A stretch of DNA of 64,000 nt from positions 110,583-174,582 of the forward strand of contig NZ_CP109597.1 in NCBI RefSeq assembly GCF_036327755.1. The letters run 5' to 3'. Made by a program: the position numbers and the translations under genes. The notes under the pieces are model-generated. The model did no database searches, was not told the origin of the DNA, and saw only the letters and a list, made by a program, of their open reading frames with translations. Of the stretch, positions 59,741 through 64,000 are shown in pieces. This DNA is from Nocardia sp. NBC_01503 (lineage in GTDB: Bacteria > Actinomycetota > Actinomycetes > Mycobacteriales > Mycobacteriaceae). The stretch's first letter is position 1; each line of letters starts with the position of its first letter.

Positions 59741-59887
59741 TCACTGGCCGGAACGGTATTTCCGGTCGATCCCGGTGAGCAGCGCAATGACTTCGTCGGC
59801 GCCCGGCGCGGCGGACTCGTCCAGCTCGGCTTCGCCGGTCGGCATCACGAGGGCGAGTTCGGCGTTCTTCACTTCGGCGTGCACCAC
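59741..59887 (-). CDS. Small acidic hypothetical ORF (48 aa)
   Basis: GTG at 59887 gives VVHAEVKNAELALVMP...ELDESAAPGADEVIALL ending in RKYRSGQ. In-frame credible sequence continues upstream (WIFGDYYRDP) without an obvious start, so the true start may be different. Function unknown. Confidence 0.35.
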   Translation of the reverse strand: MVHAEVKNAELALVMPTGEAELDESAAPGADEVIALLTGIDRKYRSGQ

Positions 59888-60015
59888 GGGGTCCCGGTAG
59901 TAATCGCCGAAAATCCAAATGATCCTGGTCTGCGTGGTGCTCGGGTGTCGGTGGTGGGCTATGGCGTGCGGCGGCTACGCACCATATGGGGGTCGATCAG
60001 TACTCGAACTGAGTA

Positions 60016-60036
60016 GGTGGACAAAGTTTGTCCACC
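60016..60036. promoter_or_regulatory. Perfect dyad, likely operator
   Basis: GGTGGACAAA and TTTGTCCACC flank a single G. Symmetry and length fit a TetR/GntR-type dimeric repressor site. It lies upstream of the minus-strand ORF ending at 59741. Confidence 0.55.
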
Positions 60037-60092
60037 TCACCTTGTCGATCGGGCGGCAGTCTTCATGCGCGGCCCGAAGTCGCCAACAATTC

Positions 60093-60119
60093 ACATGTAT
60101 GTATGTATGCATGTATGTG
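60093..60119. repeat. Tetranucleotide (ATGT) microsatellite
   Basis: ATGTATGTATGTATG followed by CATGTATGTG: about six ATGT units with one interruption. Such repeats are rare in high-GC bacteria. It is 30 bases downstream of the stop of the minus-strand membrane gene. Confidence 0.7.
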
Positions 60120-60148
60120 GTGTTGACCTGCAGTGAAGGCCAAAGTGA

Positions 60149-60418
60149 TTACTCGGTCCGCTGTGTCCGCCACAGCAGGATGGACGCGGCGGCGCACAAC
60201 ACCGCCAACCCGATGAGCGCGGTGCCGGAGAAGAACTGCATCGGCATGGAGTCGGTGCTGATGACGGGGGAGGCGACCGCCAGAAGTACCGAGCCGATCG
60301 CGCACACCGGAAACGCAAAGCGCAAGACCGACGAGGAGCGGCGGAACCAGCGCGACACGAGCACCGCGATCACGCTGGGGAACCACAGAACCGCTCTCGC
60401 CCAAAACAGAATGACCAT
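60149..60418 (-). CDS. Small three-span membrane protein
   Basis: The 89-residue product has three hydrophobic segments (AVLWFPSVIAVLVSRWF, LRFAFPVCAIGSVLLAVA and FFSGTALIGLAVLCAAASILLW) and ends RTQRTE. It begins 15 bases after the stop of the lipoprotein gene, so the two are in one operon. The function is unknown; surface or entry exclusion is a possibility because it is paired with a lipoprotein on a plasmid. Confidence 0.6.
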   Translation of the reverse strand: MVILFWARAVLWFPSVIAVLVSRWFRRSSSVLRFAFPVCAIGSVLLAVASPVISTDSMPMQFFSGTALIGLAVLCAAASILLWRTQRTE

Positions 60419-60433
60419 GAAGTCCGCCCTCGG

Positions 60434-60928
60434 CTACTTCGCCGCCGCGGTCGTCGGCGCGGACGATTTGACCGCCGCGCTGACGGTGACCTCGGGCGCG
60501 GGGGCATCCGGCGCGGGCGGCGTTTGGAGCTTGTCCACGACGGGAGCGACCGCGTCGTAGACGCTGCCCGCGAGGGACGGGTCGTGGGCGCTCATGCCGC
60601 CGTGCGCGTTGTAGTCCAGGATCTGGAGGTAGTCCACCATCTGCGGCCCGGTCAGCTCAATGGTCGCCATGCCTGTCGCCGGATCGTCGGTCAGGCTCTT
60701 CGGTTTGTCGACCTTCCTGCCGGAGTCACCAACGTGGTCGCTGTTCGTCCGAGACCAGAGGTCGTGCTCCATGTGTAGCTTGAACACCGGCACGCTGGCC
60801 GCCTTGTGTTCGCGATCGATCTGCTCCTTCGGCGAATCGGTCGCGCATCCCGCTACGGAGAGCATCGAAGCGCCGACCATGCCAATGGCGGCCAGCGTTC
60901 GGATGAGACCTGCACGGCGTGTGGTCAT
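60434..60928 (-). CDS. Plasmid lipoprotein
   Basis: The 164-residue product has a signal peptide with basic start (TTRRAGLIR), hydrophobic core and lipobox LSVAGC at about residues 24-29, so it is secreted and lipid-anchored. The mature part is polar (KLHMEHDLWSRTNSDHVGDSG ... TIELTGPQMVDYLQILDYNAHGG) with an alanine/proline-rich tail. TTCCAGGAATG-like ribosome context precedes ATG 60928. Entry exclusion or envelope stress signalling are options. Confidence 0.75.
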   Translation of the reverse strand: MTTRRAGLIRTLAAIGMVGASMLSVAGCATDSPKEQIDREHKAASVPVFKLHMEHDLWSRTNSDHVGDSGRKVDKPKSLTDDPATGMATIELTGPQMVDYLQILDYNAHGGMSAHDPSLAGSVYDAVAPVVDKLQTPPAPDAPAPEVTVSAAVKSSAPTTAAAK

Positions 60929-61444
60929 TCCTGGAATCCCCTTCCATCAGCGCATTTCGCGCACTTGCGCATCCAGGGTAGGGAGGGAGACCGACAGTCG
61001 TCTGCCGACGCGAGACTCGAAATACCCTGCAGCACAGTATTTTTCGCGCGAATGTGCAGATGTATCACCGAAATGCACATGCACTCCGCGCCGGAACGGT
61101 CTTACATGTAAAGAGCATGTAGTTCTACATGTGTGCCCTGAACTGGGGATATTCGTTTGTTTACCGCCGATGCGCTCCTGGTTATCGAAAGCCGCTCATG
61201 GGCGCAGCGTCGCGCCGGGGTCCAGCGGAAACGAGGACCGGACGGCGGATCTACCTGGATAGACGCGCTTTTCGTCGTCATCGCGGTGTCCTTCGCGGCG
61301 AAACCGATGACGGGCGACATGAGGGCTCGGTCGCGCACCTGTTTCCTGACGCGAAATCGCGCATTCGAGGGCGGCACGGGCGACGTGCAGTCCTTGTTCA
61401 GGACTGGGGAATTTTGGGGACCCAACACCAAGGTGTGACCGCGT
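60929..61444. other. Intergenic, no gene seen
   Basis: A lower-GC patch (61030-61160) with TACATGTAAAGAGCATGTAGTTCTACATGT-like short repeats (TACATGT occurs twice in it, at about 61104 and 61124) probably holds the promoter of the lipoprotein operon. Open frames around 61157-61438 on both strands are unconvincing. Confidence 0.4.
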
Positions 61445-61741
61445 ATGGTGCTGAGGATGCGGAGTTCAGACGCGCACCTGGTGCTTCATCCGATGGCGTG
61501 GCGCGTCGTCGCGAGTGTCGCGAGCGCGGGGATCGGGATGCTGCTGGGTGCGGTGATCGGGGCACTCGCCTTCGGGCGCGGTACTGTCGGCGCCGAGTTC
61601 TCCGTCGTCGCAACGGTTTTGGCTACGACCGTGCTGTCCGGTGTAGCCATGAGGCAGAGCAATGCCTTTACGGCGCAGGGGTTTCCTCGGGTGCCGGACT
61701 CGGCGGATCATCGGGGAAGCTCTTCTCGTTGCGATCGGTGA
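61445..61741 (+). CDS. Two-span membrane protein, convergent pair 2
   Basis: The 98-residue product has two hydrophobic segments (WRVVASVASAGIGMLLGAVIGALAF and FSVVATVLATTVLSGVAM) matching the 53217 product. Its 3' end overlaps the 3' end of the minus-strand gene by 74 bp. The pair as a whole is therefore duplicated in the window. Function unknown. Confidence 0.5.
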   Translation: MVLRMRSSDAHLVLHPMAWRVVASVASAGIGMLLGAVIGALAFGRGTVGAEFSVVATVLATTVLSGVAMRQSNAFTAQGFPRVPDSADHRGSSSRCDR

Positions 61742-62306
61742 CGGATTTGAAGTGGCGCAGTGCCTTCAGTGCCCAACGGCCGACCGTGATCGACCCGAAC
61801 ACGGTGCTTGCGCTGCCACCCAAAACCCCCACGCCCACCGCTACATGCAACGGCATACCGGCGAGGTAGACGGCGGCGGCGATGCCCGCGGCGAAGATGA
61901 CGAAGGCCGCCGCGCCCGCGATGATCAGCAGGATCAAGGTCGACTGCACGACCTTGAGCGTGTTCATGACGTAGTCGAGCAGTCCCTTGTAGTAGTTGTG
62001 GGTACCACGATTGGTTGCGCGCGTCAGCTGGCGATCGACCAGATCGATCACACTGTCCGGCGTCTGGCTGATCCGCGGCGTTATCGCGGACATGTCACCC
62101 TGCGGTTCGGGGGCATTCCGCAGGACGACATGGCGCTGGCGCGCTGCTCGCGGCGGTATGGCATGCCTGACGATCCGGGCAGGTGGAGGTGTCTCCCGAG
62201 TGGGAGGTGTACCGGACGCGGCAGGCGGAGGAACTGCTCCATGGCCACGGCGTCCACGACGTCGCCATCTGCGGGGCGACGGCGTCCCGGTATTGGAATC
62301 AGACAT
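61668..62306 (-). CDS. Membrane protein, convergent pair 2
   Basis: The 212-residue product has a disordered proline/arginine-rich first 70 residues, a helical region (SVIDLVDRQLTRATNRGTHNYYKGLLDYVMNTL) and two membrane segments (VQSTLILLIIAGAAAFVIFAAGIAAAVYLA and VAVGVGVLGGSASTVFGSITV), ending in an acidic tail. The second segment and tail match the end of the 53434 product in layout. It lacks a coupled sigma gene, in contrast to pair 1. Confidence 0.55.
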   Translation of the reverse strand: MSDSNTGTPSPRRWRRRGRRGHGAVPPPAASGTPPTRETPPPARIVRHAIPPRAARQRHVVLRNAPEPQGDMSAITPRISQTPDSVIDLVDRQLTRATNRGTHNYYKGLLDYVMNTLKVVQSTLILLIIAGAAAFVIFAAGIAAAVYLAGMPLHVAVGVGVLGGSASTVFGSITVGRWALKALRHFKSVTDRNEKSFPDDPPSPAPEETPAP

Positions 62307-62498
62307 AAAAACCAGAAAGCCCTGATGCAGCAGCACCAGGGCTAGGACCCAATTTCCTGGAGGCTAGCACCTGGCATCGAATCGCACGTAATAGAAGAGC
62401 GGCGTTATGCATTACTTGATCCGGCGTCTCCGCAGTTCAGAGGGGTAGGAGTGTGACGACCTGGCAAAACGCCGTGACGTGTGATTTGTGTCACGCAA

Positions 62499-63134
62499 TC
62501 AGGAGATGGGCTCTTCATAGCTCTGACCTGCATGTTTCTTGAGAGTGAGTTGACTCTGACTCTCGCTGAGTTCGGGTACATATTTGTAGATGGTGGATCG
62601 GGAAACTCCCAGCAGTCGGGCGACCGAGGACACGGTCTCCTCGGGGCGGGTGAGGATGGCACGGGCTTGGCGGATCTGCTCCTCGGTCATGGTGGGCGGG
62701 CGTCCGAGGCGCTGCCCGCGGGCGCGTGCGGCGGCCAGGCCCTCGTTGGTGCCCTGCACGATCAATTCGCGGATGAACTCGGCCAGCGCGGCGAAGACAT
62801 GGAACACCAGGCGTCCGCCGGGGGTGGTGGTATCGATGGCCTCGTATAGGGAGCGGAATCCGATGCCGCGCTTGCGGAGTCCGGCCACGATCGAGATCAG
62901 GTCCTGCAGTGAGCGCCCGAGTCGATCGAGTGAAGGCACCACCAAGGTGTCACCGGCGCGCACGTACTCCAGGCACTTCCAGAGCTCTTCGCGTTCGGTG
63001 TCCTTGCCGGACTTCATGTCGGTGAAGATCTTCGCGCAGCCCGCCTGTTCGAGTGCGTGAATCAGGGCCGACGCGAATTGTTGGACACTCCGACTTTGCA
63101 ACACGTTTTTCGACACCTTCCGGATTCGCCTCAT
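62499..63134 (-). CDS. Serine recombinase (Tn3-type resolvase/invertase)
   Basis: The catalytic core is clear: IFTDMKSGKDTEREELWKCLEYVRAGDTLVVPSLDRLGRSLQDLISIVAGLRKRGIGFRSLYEAIDTTTPGGRLVFHVFAALAEF, then RARGQRLGRPP and a C-terminal HTH (ETVSSVARLLGVSRSTIYKYV). In resolvases the nucleophile serine lies in Y-x-R-V-S near the start; here the N-terminus is atypical (RKVSKNVLQS) with arginine replaced by lysine if KVS is the equivalent. So activity is uncertain. It would resolve plasmid multimers or mark a transposon remnant. Confidence 0.85.
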   Translation of the reverse strand: MRRIRKVSKNVLQSRSVQQFASALIHALEQAGCAKIFTDMKSGKDTEREELWKCLEYVRAGDTLVVPSLDRLGRSLQDLISIVAGLRKRGIGFRSLYEAIDTTTPGGRLVFHVFAALAEFIRELIVQGTNEGLAAARARGQRLGRPPTMTEEQIRQARAILTRPEETVSSVARLLGVSRSTIYKYVPELSESQSQLTLKKHAGQSYEEPIS

Positions 63135-63340
63135 TTTCGTGCGCGAAACCGGAATCCTTGCTGGTCACGAGACCGCGCCAGACGGTACGGCTCTCGCCGC
63201 CCATATGGCTTCGGCGTGCCTACTGCATCAGTGTTGAGAACCGATCGTTTTCCGAACATCTCGGATGGGCGTCATACCCCGAGCGCAACAGCGCCCGCCG
63301 ACTTCTGTCGGCGAGCGCTGAGGATGATGCCGTAGGGCTA

Positions 63341-63595
63341 TCAGGTCGTGAACGGTTGGGTCATGCCGGGGATGTAGATCTGGACCGGCTTGAACTCGTC
63401 GTCGCCGGGGAGTTTCACTCCGATGACGCCGCCCTTGGCGAGCACCGTCCACACGAAATGCAGGATGTCGATGCCGATGTTGAACAAGTCGCTCTTGGTG
63501 ATGTGCGTCTTCTCGGCCATGTCTTCGACCAGCTTCTCGACCGTGGGCTTGGTCGTGATCGATGTCCTGCCCGCTGTTGCTCCCTTCACACCCAT
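63341..63595 (-). CDS. Small hypothetical protein (84 aa)
   Basis: AAGGAGGTTCGAC is a strong ribosome site before ATG. The product has a helix (KPTVEKLVEDMAEKTHITKSDLFNIGIDILHFVW) like RHH/Arc-type DNA-binding proteins and a strand-rich C-terminus (GGVIGVKLPGDDEFKPVQIYIPG). Possibly a plasmid regulator. The upstream hairpin separates it from the gene at the window edge. Confidence 0.65.
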   Translation of the reverse strand: MGVKGATAGRTSITTKPTVEKLVEDMAEKTHITKSDLFNIGIDILHFVWTVLAKGGVIGVKLPGDDEFKPVQIYIPGMTQPFTT

Positions 63596-63625
63596 GTCGA
63601 ACCTCCTTACTATGGGAAATAGGTC

Positions 63626-63660
63626 CGAGCCGGGGGTTGTAAAGGAACCCCCGGCTCGGT
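63626..63660. terminator. Strong hairpin between two minus-strand genes
   Basis: CCGAGCCGGGGGTT and AACCCCCGGCTCGG pair over 14 bp around GTAAAGG; AATAGG/CCTATT extend it with small bulges. It lies about 45 bases downstream of the stop of the edge gene. Confidence 0.7.
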
Positions 63661-63705
63661 GGCCTATTCATTGAGTTGTCTATCTCCCGTCCGGACTCGC
63701 CCCGA

Positions 63706-64000
63706 TTAGGGTTGATCCCGGCTGGAGTTACCGAGCAACTTCACAATCATGACCGTGACTCCGACGACCCCAATCAAGACCAGGACTGCCAGCAACACGA
63801 TCAACAACACTGGCAAACCGGCGTACGTGCCGACGACAATCACTGCTACGGGCCCGAAGGCGATGAGCAGAAGCGCCAATCCAATTCCATGACCACCGAT
63901 GGTGAGCTCGGTGCCCTTGAAGATCTTGAAGGTCGCGCCGCCGCCGCCGAGGAGTTCGTTGATCCTGATGTAGGCGCGCCCCGGGGGAAGTGCATTCCCT
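63706..64000 (-). CDS. Two-span membrane protein, truncated by the window edge
   Basis: Only the C-terminal 98 residues are present: a glycine-rich region (INELLGGGGATFKIFKGTELTIGGHG) and two membrane segments (GLALLLIAFGPVAVIVVG, GLPVLLIVLLAVLVLIGVVGVTVM), ending in a short polar tail. The start lies beyond the window. Function unknown. Confidence 0.6.
   Translation of the reverse strand, partial: GNALPPGRAYIRINELLGGGGATFKIFKGTELTIGGHGIGLALLLIAFGPVAVIVVGTYAGLPVLLIVLLAVLVLIGVVGVTVMIVKLLGNSSRDQP

Noticed and set aside
59919..60560. A 213-codon plus-strand open frame
   Set aside because: It crosses an operator-like dyad and a microsatellite and is antisense to a membrane protein and lipoprotein with clear features.

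Overview
The window is GC-rich (about two thirds GC by eye), has Shine-Dalgarno sites, many ATGA/GTGA start-stop overlaps and GTG/TTG starts. It carries plasmid functions typical of Actinobacteria: an iteron origin with a RepA-like initiator, a ParA/ParB pair, a KorA-like regulator, an FtsK-like translocase remnant and a serine recombinase. I read it as a large plasmid or integrated plasmid of the Mycobacteriales, most likely Nocardia or Rhodococcus-like. The genus is an inference from gene content only.

Layout. Positions 1-4750 are minus-strand and then plus-strand genes whose reading frames break repeatedly (FtsK/SpoIIIE-like translocase, zinc-motif protein, small proteins); beyond 4750 frames are mostly intact. 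4580-10004 is a long plus-strand operon of small, translationally coupled genes: zinc-cluster proteins, single-span membrane proteins, a ParB/Srx-like protein and a membrane-anchored coiled protein. 10005-10430 is non-coding with strong inverted repeats. 10431-13058 holds a replication module: micro-ORF, HTH protein with an internal repeat array, and a DnaB-like ATPase whose Walker A lysine is replaced. 13100-19170 is the maintenance module: an XRE-peptide deformylase fusion, a RHH/MazF-like toxin-antitoxin pair, a PD-(D/E)XK protein and ParA/ParB, punctuated by four copies of a TTATTACCGCGGTAATAA-type palindrome that are good parS candidates. 19179-22286 is a transfer/regulation block: a large membrane protein, a small KorA-like repressor with three TGGCTAGCCA operators, and a VRR-NUC nuclease.

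22500-26560 contains small membrane proteins, a leader with two terminators, a 24-residue methionine-rich micro-ORF and HTH regulators. 26780-36473 holds three cassettes of the form small protein, ECF-type sigma factor, third gene, with overlapping or nearly abutting genes; two of them (A and C) are paralogous in all three genes. They are separated by decayed genes and hypothetical proteins. 36640-41459 has a 662-residue HTH protein, the iteron origin (12-13 iterons in opposed blocks, DnaA boxes) and RepA. 42022-43274 is another sigma-like gene with a coupled sigma4-like HTH gene. 43883-44763 is a convergent HigA/HigB-like pair. 45959-50819 is the most striking locus: sigma factor, unknown 322-residue protein and a 1025-residue helical/TPR-CHAT protease-like protein in one operon. 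50871-54692 has an XRE regulator, membrane proteins and a sixth sigma factor. 55000-64000 has a second two-terminator leader with the same promoter layout as the first, a nonsense-mutated copy of the 26219 gene, hypothetical proteins, a lipoprotein operon, a second convergent membrane-protein pair, a serine recombinase and a truncated membrane gene at the edge.

How it works together. Replication (RepA, iterons, possibly the HTH/DnaB-like pair), partition (ParA, ParB, palindromes) and addiction (two toxin-antitoxin loci plus one orphan antitoxin) keep the element. Six ECF-like sigma factors in 28 kb, each in its own operon with unfamiliar partners, suggest stress- or invasion-triggered transcription switches. 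The sigma/unknown/CHAT operon is the best candidate for an undescribed protease-controlled system. These functional links are inferences from layout.
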